Assembly: GCA_021818475.1 (NCBI GenBank)
Contig: JAKADZ010000004.1
Coordinates: 1-60,310 of the forward strand
Reading direction: 5' to 3'
From: Nanobdellota archaeon
Lineage (GTDB): Archaea > Nanobdellota > Nanobdellia > Pacearchaeales > GW2011-AR1
Length of the DNA: 60,310 bases
Each line of letters begins with the position of its first letter. The stretch's first letter is position 1. Shown here in pieces: positions 48,080-56,175 of the stretch. A program made the position numbers and the translations under genes. The notes under the pieces were generated by a model. The model had not been told where the DNA came from and did not search any database. It worked only from the letters and a program-made list of their open reading frames with translations.

Positions 48080-48952
48080 ATGGATAAAAAAGGTGAGATG
48101 ACCACTGAACAGATAGTTTTGCTGATAATTTTAATTGTGAGTTTTATCGTCATACTTTTTTTTATATTCGGATTAAATCTCGGAAAAACAACTGAATCTG
48201 AAACCTGCCATAATTCTGTTGTTGAGAGAGGTTCCGGGGTTCTGCCGAAAGAATCAATTCCATTAAACTGCAAGACTCAGTATATTTGCATATCAGGAGA
48301 TGGCAGCTGTGAAAGTATGACTTCCCCTCAGGTTGAGACTGCAAAAACCAAAGATGATGTTTACAACATTTTAGCAAATCAAATGGCTGACTGCTGGTGG
48401 ATGTTTGGTGAAGGAAAAGTTAATTATGTCGGAGAGGGTTTTACTTCCAACCTTTACTGTTCAATCTGCTCGCAAATTGCATTTGATAACAGCGTTAATT
48501 TTTTTCCAAATAATCAGATTGATAAAAAAGAGTTTTACAGCTATCTTGCAACGCATAATGCAAGCGGGCAGGATATAAGTTACCTTGAATATTTAACGGG
48601 AATAAAAGATCCTAGTGCAATTTCACAAAGTATTTCTTTCGGACAGATTGATTTAACTAAACAATATTTTGTCGTTACCGGAATGTTCAATCAGATTGGT
48701 GTTTTAACCTGGATTGGCGGAGGGGTTGCAGCAGGAGCAGCAATTGCTTTAGCAGTGGTAACTGCAGGAGCTTCAATACCGGTTACAGTTGCAATAATAG
48801 GAGGAACTGCCTTAGGCGGGACAGCCGGATATTTCATAGGGACAACAATCAAAGGAGAATCCGGTCAAAATTATCTTACCCCGACAATAATCCAAGCAAA
48901 TTCTGATGATTTTAATTCTCTGAAATGTGCATCAATTAAAACTCTCGGTTAA
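48080..48952 (+). CDS. Prepilin-like protein with Cys-rich ectodomain
   Basis: A 290-residue protein with a short classical archaeal prepilin leader, DKKG/EMTTEQIVLLIILIV, then a hydrophobic helix. The ectodomain has paired cysteines (CKTQYICISGDGSC, LYCSICSQ). Near the C-terminus is a Gly/Ala-rich hydrophobic stretch (GGGVAAGAAIALAVVTAG, GGTALGGTAGYFIG), like glycine-zipper membrane segments, so it may be anchored at both ends. It is one of the few prepilins here without an inserted leader. Confidence 0.75.
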   Translation: MDKKGEMTTEQIVLLIILIVSFIVILFFIFGLNLGKTTESETCHNSVVERGSGVLPKESIPLNCKTQYICISGDGSCESMTSPQVETAKTKDDVYNILANQMADCWWMFGEGKVNYVGEGFTSNLYCSICSQIAFDNSVNFFPNNQIDKKEFYSYLATHNASGQDISYLEYLTGIKDPSAISQSISFGQIDLTKQYFVVTGMFNQIGVLTWIGGGVAAGAAIALAVVTAGASIPVTVAIIGGTALGGTAGYFIGTTIKGESGQNYLTPTIIQANSDDFNSLKCASIKTLG

Positions 48953-48990
48953 TTGTAAAAATTTATAATTAAGAAAAGATTTATCTTTGT

Positions 48991-49512
48991 ATGAAAAGAG
49001 GAGATAAAGAATTTTGCGAGTTTGCTCAATCATTCCAGCCCAACTCGCGACTTCGCTTGCATAACACTGACCTTAACTCCGCGAAATCGCTCGCCCACCC
49101 AAACGGAAAATTTTTCTATTTGCGAAATCGCAGAGGAACGATTCTTGTTGAGAATGTTATTTTCATTGTTTTGAATCTTCTTTTTCTGGCAATTTTGCTG
49201 CTTTTTATTTACAGGCAGGGAAACGGGGCAGTTGTTCTTGAGCAAAGTTATGCAAAAAATATTGCCTTGCTTATAGATTCCTCAAGACCAGTTATGGAAA
49301 TGAAACTAAACATGGAAGATGCATTTAATCTCGCTGAAAAAAACGGGATTAAACCAGAAGATATTGTTAAAATAAACGGAAATATTATTACGGTAAAATT
49401 AAGCAACAGCGGGGGATATCAATATTCTTTTTTTACAAATTATGACGTAACTGCTTATCCTGATGTTTCTCCGAATAAAAATTATATAATTAAAATAAAC
49501 GGGTACAAATAA
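48991..49512 (+). CDS. Prepilin-like protein with a long element-derived leader
   Basis: A 173-residue prepilin. The likely cleavage site is NRRG/TILVENVIFIVLNLLFL, followed by a helix and a short ectodomain. The leader is about 49 residues and is largely a translated, expanded element A (FAQSFQPNS ... HPNGKFFYLRNR), in the same reading frame as the insert of the prepilin at 47224. The rest of the protein is compact, without cysteines. A second, nested CGCGACTTCGCTTGC unit accounts for the expansion. Confidence 0.75.
   Translation: MKRGDKEFCEFAQSFQPNSRLRLHNTDLNSAKSLAHPNGKFFYLRNRRGTILVENVIFIVLNLLFLAILLLFIYRQGNGAVVLEQSYAKNIALLIDSSRPVMEMKLNMEDAFNLAEKNGIKPEDIVKINGNIITVKLSNSGGYQYSFFTNYDVTAYPDVSPNKNYIIKINGYK
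49016..49133. repeat. Expanded palindromic element A inside a prepilin gene
   Basis: GCGAGTTTGC and GCGAAATCGC ends enclose GCTCAATCATTCCAGCCCA, then an extra block (ACTCGCGACTTCGCTTGC to CCGCGAAATCGC), then CCCACCCAAACGG and AAAATTTTTCTATTTGC. The extra block itself has inverted ends, so one element appears nested within another. It remains open in the pilin frame over 118 bases. Confidence 0.65.
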
Positions 49513-49513
49513 A

Positions 49514-50062
49514 ATGATGAAAAATAAAATTTTTGATTTTTTTCCCAAAAACAGCAGGGGGGATAAAATTCTTTCAATTTACTGGTTTGCAATTTTATTA
49601 ATTGTTGCAGGAGGAATTTTTGCAATGGTTTATGTTTTTTATGGCGCTCCTTACGATGTAAGGCAGATAGAAGCACGAGAGTTAACAAACCAGATTGCAA
49701 ACTGCATCTCTTATACGGGAAAAATAAATACAAATTTAATTTCCGGTGGAGTTCCATCCTTATCAAGTCAAAATTTTTTAGAGCAATGCCATTTAATTTT
49801 TAATTCAAGCGAGTGGTCTGATGAACAGTTTTACACGGAAGTTTATATTTACAAACTCGATAATCCCGACAATCCGGTTTTGGATATTAAAAAAGGAAAC
49901 AATAATTGGCTGGCAGGCTGTTCGATTCAGGAGAATCAAACACAGGAAAATCTTCCTTTCTGTCTGACAAAAAGTTTCTATTCTGTTGACAATACTGATA
50001 ACCCGTACATAATTAAAATTTTGTCTGTTGTGAGGAAATCTGAAAAAAATGTTAAAATGTAA
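49514..50062 (+). CDS. Prepilin-like protein
   Basis: A 182-residue prepilin. The leader is IFDFFPKNSRG/DKILSIYWFAILLIV, with the same FPKNxRG word as in two other pilins of the locus, then a helix and an ectodomain with cysteines (IANCISYTG, LEQCHLIF, WLAGCSIQ, LPFCLTK). It follows the previous pilin after one base and overlaps the next by 14 bases. Confidence 0.75.
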   Translation: MMKNKIFDFFPKNSRGDKILSIYWFAILLIVAGGIFAMVYVFYGAPYDVRQIEARELTNQIANCISYTGKINTNLISGGVPSLSSQNFLEQCHLIFNSSEWSDEQFYTEVYIYKLDNPDNPVLDIKKGNNNWLAGCSIQENQTQENLPFCLTKSFYSVDNTDNPYIIKILSVVRKSEKNVKM

Positions 50063-50342
50063 AAATTGCAATTCCTCTAATTTTTTAAAAAATAAAAAAG
50101 CACAAACTGCAGAGACAATGACGTGGATAATTGCAACTTTGGTGATAATCGGAATTTTGATTATATTTGTTTATTTGTCTGTCCTTGTTTCAAAAACAAA
50201 AGTAATCGGAGTCGGAGATGTTCAGGCGGGACTTCAAAAGGAATCTCCTGTTTTGTTGGAAAAAACTTCTTTGGGAAAAATAATCAATGATAAGAATGAA
50301 AATATTATTGAATCTATTTTGAATCAGGGGAATTCAGGATGA
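50049..50342 (+). CDS. Small prepilin-like protein
   Basis: A 97-residue protein with the leader NFLKNKKA/QTAETMTWIIATLVIIG (Ala instead of Gly before the cleavage point) and one hydrophobic helix followed by a short polar region. The CKNCNSSNF at the start is unusual for a leader. The gene overlaps both neighbours (14 and 4 bases). Its size suits a minor pilin or a core fibre pilin. Confidence 0.7.
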   Translation: MLKCKNCNSSNFLKNKKAQTAETMTWIIATLVIIGILIIFVYLSVLVSKTKVIGVGDVQAGLQKESPVLLEKTSLGKIINDKNENIIESILNQGNSG

Positions 50343-51178
50343 GAAACACTTTTTATTTAACAGGCAATAAGCGCGGAGATATTCCAATAACAATTCTTGT
50401 AATCGGAGTTATACTGGTGTGCGGGGTGGCTTTATTCAGTTTTTTTTTCTCGACAATACAGATGAGAAATAATTTTTCAGGAATAGGGATGGTTGAACAA
50501 TTAGATTCACAAATAGAAGAAAATGCATTTTACGGAACTTCCCCCGGAGTTCTTTCCGGGAATATAAATACTGCAATTAATTTTGCAAAAAATAACCGCG
50601 TTGGCAATCGGATATGCGACTGTGGAAACAGCTGTAATGATTATGCAACTTGGCTTTCTCAAGCTGCCTCTGAAAACGGAATTCCTGATCCAATATTACT
50701 ACTTTCCTTGATGATGCAGGAATCAGACTGCACTTTAAATGCCTTCAGCGGGAGTTCTGTTGGATTAATGCAGATAAATCTTGCCAATTGCGGAAATTAC
50801 GGGCTTCCTTCAAATCAGGATGACTGCAAAAAACAACTTCTGGAAAATCCACAATTAAATATTGAAGTCGGGGCAAAAATACTGAAAGAAAAATATGACG
50901 CTTACAAAAATGGAAAAGTTTTCAATGGCTGCTCTAATCGTGGAATTACCTATACAGAATGGGATGCTGCTTTGCGAGGATATAACGGATGGGGATGCGG
51001 ATATGATTCGAGCGGAAATCCAATTACTTCGCAGGATAGTTATGTTGAAGAGGTAGATCAAAGGTATGATGCATTGAAAAATGTCGGCAGTTATCTTGAA
51101 TCTGACAGGACGGTTGGAATCTTATGGTGGGCAAAAAAAAGTCTTTCATTCTCGGTGGAATATAAAGGCAGTCCATAA
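50339..51178 (+). CDS. Prepilin fused to a lytic-transglycosylase (SLT)-like domain
   Basis: A 279-residue protein. Residues 1-40 are a prepilin leader and helix (TGNKRG/DIPITILVIGVILVC). Residues about 95-235 match a lysozyme-like lytic transglycosylase: the catalytic glutamate in LLLSLMMQESDCTLNA, the GSSVGLMQIN block, then NIEVGAKILKEKYDAY and YTEWDAALRGYNGWG. Such enzymes cut the glycan of bacterial peptidoglycan. Cysteine pairs (CDCGNSC) suggest an exported, disulfide-stabilised domain. It sits in the middle of the pilin operon with 4-base coupling. The target is unknown, as archaea of this type lack peptidoglycan. Confidence 0.82.
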   Translation: MRNTFYLTGNKRGDIPITILVIGVILVCGVALFSFFFSTIQMRNNFSGIGMVEQLDSQIEENAFYGTSPGVLSGNINTAINFAKNNRVGNRICDCGNSCNDYATWLSQAASENGIPDPILLLSLMMQESDCTLNAFSGSSVGLMQINLANCGNYGLPSNQDDCKKQLLENPQLNIEVGAKILKEKYDAYKNGKVFNGCSNRGITYTEWDAALRGYNGWGCGYDSSGNPITSQDSYVEEVDQRYDALKNVGSYLESDRTVGILWWAKKSLSFSVEYKGSP

Positions 51179-51212
51179 AAACATTTTTAAATAAAATAAT
51201 CCTGTTTATAAT

Positions 51213-51641
51213 ATGATGAATAAGAAAGGTGAAAATGGGAAATTTTCCCATTGCAGTTTTTTTCCAAAAAACAGCAGAGGTCAGGAATTAAGTACTAATA
51301 CAATTATTTTGATAATTCTTGGTGTTGCAGTATTAGTGATTTTAGTCATAGGATTTAGCATCGGCTGGACTAAGGTTCTTCCATTCCTTTCAAATAATAA
51401 TGTTGATACTGTTGTAAACCAATGCGCAGCTGCATGCACCACCAGTGATACCTACGGATATTGTACTATGATGAGAACTTTAAATGCAGAAGATTTACCT
51501 AATGATGCAAGTGGAAAGGTCCAGAAATCTGTGTCAAACACCTGCAACTTTTTTTCAACCGATTCAAATTATTTAAAGTATAATGTTGGAAAATGTCCGG
51601 GTTTATGCCCAACTCAAACCGGAACAACTACAACTCCTTAA
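51213..51641 (+). CDS. Prepilin-like protein with two possible leader sites
   Basis: A 142-residue prepilin. The helix follows FFPKNSRG/QELSTNTIILIILG. An earlier NKKG occurs at residue 6, and the DNA between holds a perfect dyad AATGGGAAATTTTCCCATT. The stretch GENGKFSHCSFFPKNSRG may therefore be a palindrome insertion next to an original cleavage site. The ectodomain has several cysteines (CAAACTTSDTYGYC) and a Thr-rich end. A TATA-like TTTTTAAATAAAA precedes the gene. Confidence 0.72.
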   Translation: MMNKKGENGKFSHCSFFPKNSRGQELSTNTIILIILGVAVLVILVIGFSIGWTKVLPFLSNNNVDTVVNQCAAACTTSDTYGYCTMMRTLNAEDLPNDASGKVQKSVSNTCNFFSTDSNYLKYNVGKCPGLCPTQTGTTTTP

Positions 51642-51665
51642 ATAAATTTTTCTTTATTATAAATA

Positions 51666-51779
51666 ATGGATTACGGATTTTCTGATAAAAGAAATAAGAA
51701 AAAAAATAAGAAGCACGAGAAGAAAAAACATCCTTATCAGACCGGCGGAAAATTCAGAAGCACTAAAGTTAAGGGATAA
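51666..51779 (+). CDS. Small very basic protein
   Basis: A 37-residue ORF not in the track, MDYGFSDKRNKKKNKKHEKK and a basic tail KFRSTKVKG. It lies between the last pilin and the surface-protein gene, with TTATTATAAATA just upstream as a promoter-like stretch. It might bind nucleic acid, or it may be spurious; nothing else supports it. Confidence 0.4.
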   Translation: MDYGFSDKRNKKKNKKHEKKKHPYQTGGKFRSTKVKG

Positions 51780-51810
51780 CTTTTATTAACCTAAAGTAAT
51801 ATTTTTAATA

Positions 51811-54036
51811 ATGAAAAAAGAGGTTATATTATTTTTATTTGCTTTTGTTTTAATCTCGTCTATATTATTTATTTCCAGTCAAAATTCTGATTCCTCTTCG
51901 ACAAGTGAGTGGCTTATGTTTGGAAGAACTTTAGGTCATAGCGGATGGGATGGGAATAATTTTTCAACAATTCTCGGAAAAAATAATATAAATTTTACCA
52001 CCTCTAACACAGTTACCTCTTCTATTATTATAAATGGCAATCTTTATGTTAGTGCAGGAGGGGATTTGTACCAGTTAAATGCTTCAGATATCTCCCAGCA
52101 AATTGCAACTTATAATTTAAGCGGATATACTTTTACTTCTCCTGTAGTTATAGATAATTATCTTTATGTTGGGGCTACCAGCGGAGGAGTTGGAGGAATT
52201 TTATTACAGTTAAATGCTTCAGATATCTCCCAGCAAATTGCTAACTATAGCACTCCAAATAATATCCCTTATCCTCCTGTAATAATAAATAATTCTCTTT
52301 TTGTTGGTGATTCTAATAATGTCGTTGGGAATTTATACCAGTTAAATGCTTCAAATATCTCTCAGCAGATTAATAATTATTCTATCGGTCCAATTAGAAG
52401 TTCTCCGGCAATTGCCGATGGATACATTTATGTTTCCGGAGGAATATATTCGGGAAAAGGCGGAGGAATAAATTATCTTTATCAGTTAAATGCTTCAAAT
52501 ATCTCCCAGCAGATTAACTATTACAATTCCCTTTCTGCAAATATCGCTTCTTCTCCTGCAGTTGCAAACGGTTATGTTTATGTCGGAGATGATGTGAATC
52601 ATTTTTATCAGTTAAATGCTTCAAACATTTCACAACAGATTTCTACTTTTGTAAGTTCAAAAACAACTTCTACTTCTCCTGCAGTTGCAAACGGTTATGT
52701 TTATGTCTCTATTTATACTTCTGCTGACGGAACCTTGGAGATTGACCAATTAAACGCTTCAAATATCTCTCAACAAATTGCAAATTTTGTTCCTTTGGGA
52801 GGAGGAAGTGATGCTCAAGTCTCTGCGACAAATAATAATATTTATTTCGGAACTACAATTGGAGGAGGATTGGGAGGAGTTATTTATCAGTTGAATGCTT
52901 CAAATATCTCTCAACAAATTAGCAATCTTTCTACTCCTGTCGGGACTTTTGTTTCTTCTTCACCTGCAATTACAAAAGATTATGTTTATATGGGGATGGG
53001 AGATATAGTGTACCAATTAAATGCAACTGACCTCGGTCTGCAAAATGTTTGTTTTGAATCCTGGAGTTGTTCTGCCTGGTCAGATTGTTCCGGGGGAATC
53101 CAGACGAGAAGTTGCAGCGACGCAAATGCATGCGGAACAACTGCAAGCAAACCTACAGAAACTCAAACCTGTTCTACCGGGGGACATTTGGCTCCGCAAC
53201 CACAACCACAGCCCTCCGGAGGAGGCGGAGGAAGTGTTACAATTTACAGACCAATTGTTAATGTAAGTTCTGCCGCACCTGTTCAGATTACTATCAACAG
53301 CACAAAAATGGATTTGACAGGAATAACTTTAAGCCTGAAAAAATCTGTTGAAAATGCATCAATGAATATCACAAAAGTTGACCAGACTGAATTTTTGTTA
53401 TTCGGGCTTCCGATTGGAAAATTATATCAGTTATTTCAGATTGAACCGACAGGAATTGTATCAAGCGATATTTTGAATGCAACTTTGGATTTCAGAATAA
53501 ACAAAACTTTTTTAGCAGAAAATAATATTACTTTCCATCACAGAGACAACAGATACTGGCTTGTTCAAAATGATATCGTCGGAAATATTGCAGTTTACAG
53601 AATGCCGACAGGAAGCAATGGCTGGATGCAATTAGCAACAAATTATACAGGCGAAGATAATGAGTCATATTTATTCAAAGCGTATACTCCCGGATTTTCC
53701 ACCTTCGCAATTTTTTTCAACAAATATGACTGCCTTCCAAATTCAGCAAGATGCTCTGAAGATGAAGTTCAGTTATGCCTTGGAAATGCAACGTGGCTTG
53801 TAACTGACCATTGCGCAGACACATGCGACAACGGAAAATGCACAGTTTCTTTCTACAAATCAGGACAGTTCAAATTTTTAATAGGAACAATTCTTACAGG
53901 AATTTTTGCAATTGTTTTAATCAGAGTTATTCATAATCGAAGAAAGAAGATTAAGAAGGAATTGACAAGAAAAGAAAGAAGAGAGATAAGGAAAAATAAA
54001 AGGAAAATCAGAAGGGAGATCAGGAAGAAAAAATAA
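51811..54036 (+). CDS. Surface protein: PQQ-like propeller, TSP1-like and PGF-pre-PGF-like domains
   Basis: A 741-residue exported protein. Residues 1-23 are a signal peptide. Residues about 35-410 carry eight repeats of LYQLNASNISQQI type and GYVYVG strands, as in PQQ-like beta-propellers. Residues about 411-450 are a TSP1-like module (CFESWSCSAWSDCSGG, RSCSDANACG). A Gly/Pro linker leads to a PGF-pre-PGF-like domain (about 475-635), a Cys-rich segment and a C-terminal membrane helix with a very basic tail. It is probably a cell-surface adhesin linked to the pilus genes on either side. Confidence 0.85.
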   Translation: MKKEVILFLFAFVLISSILFISSQNSDSSSTSEWLMFGRTLGHSGWDGNNFSTILGKNNINFTTSNTVTSSIIINGNLYVSAGGDLYQLNASDISQQIATYNLSGYTFTSPVVIDNYLYVGATSGGVGGILLQLNASDISQQIANYSTPNNIPYPPVIINNSLFVGDSNNVVGNLYQLNASNISQQINNYSIGPIRSSPAIADGYIYVSGGIYSGKGGGINYLYQLNASNISQQINYYNSLSANIASSPAVANGYVYVGDDVNHFYQLNASNISQQISTFVSSKTTSTSPAVANGYVYVSIYTSADGTLEIDQLNASNISQQIANFVPLGGGSDAQVSATNNNIYFGTTIGGGLGGVIYQLNASNISQQISNLSTPVGTFVSSSPAITKDYVYMGMGDIVYQLNATDLGLQNVCFESWSCSAWSDCSGGIQTRSCSDANACGTTASKPTETQTCSTGGHLAPQPQPQPSGGGGGSVTIYRPIVNVSSAAPVQITINSTKMDLTGITLSLKKSVENASMNITKVDQTEFLLFGLPIGKLYQLFQIEPTGIVSSDILNATLDFRINKTFLAENNITFHHRDNRYWLVQNDIVGNIAVYRMPTGSNGWMQLATNYTGEDNESYLFKAYTPGFSTFAIFFNKYDCLPNSARCSEDEVQLCLGNATWLVTDHCADTCDNGKCTVSFYKSGQFKFLIGTILTGIFAIVLIRVIHNRRKKIKKELTRKERREIRKNKRKIRREIRKKK

Positions 54037-54090
54037 TTCAGAAAATTTTCTTAACCTATAATTTATAAAAGATAATTTCTTTTTTTTAAG

Positions 54091-54942
54091 ATGTATGAGG
54101 TGATTTTTTTGTGGGCACTTGCTTTAGTCTGGATTCTCTTCGCTGTTTTTCAGGACCTTAAAACAAGGGAGATTGCAAATTGGATTAGCTTTTCAATGAT
54201 AATTTTTGCGTTGGGTTTTAGATTTTTTTATTCCCTTTTCAATAATCTTAATTTTTCATTTTTTTATCAGGGGCTTATAGGGTTGGGAATTTTTTTTGTA
54301 TTGGGAAATCTTTTTTATTACAGTAAAATTTTTGCAGGGGGGGATGCCAAATTAATGATTGCTTTAGGGACTATTCTTCCAATTTATTCCACATTCCTCG
54401 CTAATGTTTCGCTTTTCTTTAACTTTCTTCTGATCTTTTTGATTGCAGGTTTTATTTACATCTTGATTTCAAGCATTATATTAAGCGTGAAAAATTTTAA
54501 ATCATTTAAGAAAGAATTTGCACGACAGCTTAAGAAGAATAAGAATCTTATGGTGATTATCTTTTTTACAGGTTTAATCTTTTTATTCTTAAGTTTCTTC
54601 TCAGATGTTTTCCTTCTTTTTGGGGCATTGATAATTTTTTCATATTTTCTTTATCTTTATTCAAAGACAGTTGACGAGTCCTGCATGATAAGGCAAATCC
54701 ACACTGAACATCTTAGAGAAGGAGACTGGCTTTATTCTGATCTGAAGGCAGGAAAAAAATTGATAAAAGCCAATTGGGATGGGCTTACGTTGACTGACAT
54801 TAAACTGATAAGAAAGAAATTCAAGAAGATAAAAATCAGGCAGGGAATTCCTTTTTCCCCCAATTTTTTAATAAGCCTGATAATTTTAATTATTTTTACC
54901 CTGTTAAATTTTCATTTAGGGAATTCTCTTTGGCAGCCATAA
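54091..54942 (+). CDS. Prepilin peptidase (A24 aspartic type)
   Basis: A 283-residue membrane protease that should cut the leaders of the prepilins encoded just upstream. Both catalytic aspartates are in place: FQDLKTREIANW (about residue 25) and FAGGDAKLMIALG (about 88). About six membrane helices are visible plus a cytoplasmic part (about 200-265). It completes the pilus set of ATPase, platform, pilins and peptidase. It converges with the HIT gene, with a 27-base overlap. Confidence 0.92.
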   Translation: MYEVIFLWALALVWILFAVFQDLKTREIANWISFSMIIFALGFRFFYSLFNNLNFSFFYQGLIGLGIFFVLGNLFYYSKIFAGGDAKLMIALGTILPIYSTFLANVSLFFNFLLIFLIAGFIYILISSIILSVKNFKSFKKEFARQLKKNKNLMVIIFFTGLIFLFLSFFSDVFLLFGALIIFSYFLYLYSKTVDESCMIRQIHTEHLREGDWLYSDLKAGKKLIKANWDGLTLTDIKLIRKKFKKIKIRQGIPFSPNFLISLIILIIFTLLNFHLGNSLWQP

Positions 54943-55521
54943 CTTTTCCTTAATTTCTTCAATCTCCGGTTTTTTCTCTTCCTGAACGGGTTTTTTTTCA
55001 AGTTCTTCCCTAACCATTTCTAACTCTTCGATTGTCGCTTTTCTCCTTTCGGAATCCAAACTTTCATCAGAATACACGGGGAGCAAGGTTATTGAGCCGT
55101 GCCCGAATAATTTTGATTCTGACATTTTGATTTTTTTTGGTTTTAATCTTTCCTGCAGAATTGCTGAAATTTTTTTTACAAGGCCTGATGCTTTATCTAA
55201 ATCATCCCCATGATTTTTCAGAACAATTAAAGTCTGCCCCTTTGAGATAGGGTTTATATCCAAAACTGCAACTGCATTTTCATCTTCCCCAATTTTTACT
55301 GACTTTATACTTTCAGATATAATTGAGCAGAAAACACAATTGCTTTCCTGCTGCATATCTTCCTGAACTATGTTATTCCTTTCCAGAAATTTTTCAAGTT
55401 CTTCGGAATTCATGGATTCAATCTGCTGTCTGGCAGCGGCAATTTTTTCTGCAGGGAAAGTTGATTCAATCTGTGCAATAATCTTTTCTTTAATCTCTTT
55501 AGCTTCTTCTTCTGAAAACAT
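54916..55521 (-). CDS. HIT-fold protein with a degenerate active site
   Basis: A 201-residue protein. Residues 1-55 are helical. Residues about 60-150 look like a HIT domain: NCVFCSIISESIKSVKIGED, VLDINPISKGQTLIVLKNH and the end ...LLPVY. The catalytic HxHxHxxP is replaced by HGSITLLP, so only the first histidine remains and nucleotide hydrolysis is unlikely. The C-terminal 45 residues are Glu/Lys-rich. The gene is on the strand opposite the peptidase and 30 bases after the ACP gene. Confidence 0.75.
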   Translation of the reverse strand: MFSEEEAKEIKEKIIAQIESTFPAEKIAAARQQIESMNSEELEKFLERNNIVQEDMQQESNCVFCSIISESIKSVKIGEDENAVAVLDINPISKGQTLIVLKNHGDDLDKASGLVKKISAILQERLKPKKIKMSESKLFGHGSITLLPVYSDESLDSERRKATIEELEMVREELEKKPVQEEKKPEIEEIKEKLWLPKRIP

Positions 55522-55551
55522 GTTAAATAAAAAGAATCAGATTTTTTATAT

Positions 55552-55806
55552 TTATATCTTATAATTTGCCTTTAAATAATCAGCAAGTTCCCTTATTGTT
55601 TTTACCCGGTGCATTTTTGGGTCATCTTCCGGAATGTTTAAATCAAACCGGCTTTCAATTCCGAAAATTAATTCATACTGGTCAAGACTGTCCATCCCCA
55701 AATCTTCCCTAAGATCCGTCTCGGGAGTTATCTCTTTGTCTGGAGTAAGTTCTAAAGATTCTCTTACTATTTTTTCAAGATTCCAAAAAATTTCTTTATC
55801 GTCCAT
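55552..55806 (-). CDS. acpP: Acyl carrier protein
   Basis: An 84-residue ACP. The phosphopantetheine site is DLREDLGMDSLDQYELIFGI with the acceptor serine in DSL, and the rest forms the usual acidic four-helix bundle. I start it at ATG 55806 (giving MDDKEIFWNLE) rather than the tracked GTG 55830; this gives the family length. ACPs normally serve fatty acid or polyketide synthesis, which is unusual for an archaeon. No synthase or phosphopantetheinyl transferase is encoded in the window. Confidence 0.9.
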   Translation of the reverse strand: MDDKEIFWNLEKIVRESLELTPDKEITPETDLREDLGMDSLDQYELIFGIESRFDLNIPEDDPKMHRVKTIRELADYLKANYKI

Positions 55807-55862
55807 TTTATCCAAATGCTCTGCTCCCACTCGCTGATAAAATATTATCCCATTTCTGTTTA

Positions 55863-56135
55863 TCAGCCGAATGCCCTTCGCATATCAATAACCTGAACAG
55901 AACTGATTTCTTCTAATTTGCCCATAGATTCTTCAAGGTTTTCTAATTCTTTTTCTTCAGGCCAGGCGAAGAATACTATTAATGCTTCAAGTCCGAATGC
56001 AATCGGTTCTGTTTCAATAGTACAATTTTTTCCGCCCTGCTCTTCAACCATATTTTTAATGGTTTCTTTGAGCCTTTCCAAATCTATTTCCGGTGAGGTA
56101 GGCAAAACCTTTATTTTTACTGCTGCTATTCCCAT
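55863..56135 (-). CDS. ef1b: Elongation factor 1-beta
   Basis: A 90-residue archaeal EF-1beta, the exchange factor for EF-1alpha in translation. It has the family pattern AAVKIKVLPTSPEIDLERLK, the middle AFGLEALIVFF and the end SSVQVIDMRRAFG. The length is exact for the family. It is the first gene of a minus-strand group with ACP and HIT genes. Confidence 0.95.
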   Translation of the reverse strand: MGIAAVKIKVLPTSPEIDLERLKETIKNMVEEQGGKNCTIETEPIAFGLEALIVFFAWPEEKELENLEESMGKLEEISSVQVIDMRRAFG

Positions 56136-56175
56136 AAAGTATGAAGCAAGAAAGGTTTTATAAGGCTTACGATTA

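Noticed and set aside
48031-48083. Short ORF after the GAGGTGATAA end of element C
   Set aside because: It gives only 17 codons (MVIIKIILLITES...) and is not repeated after the other element C copies.
52060-53040. CRISPR-like direct repeats
   Set aside because: They are propeller blades in an open reading frame, not repeat-spacer units.
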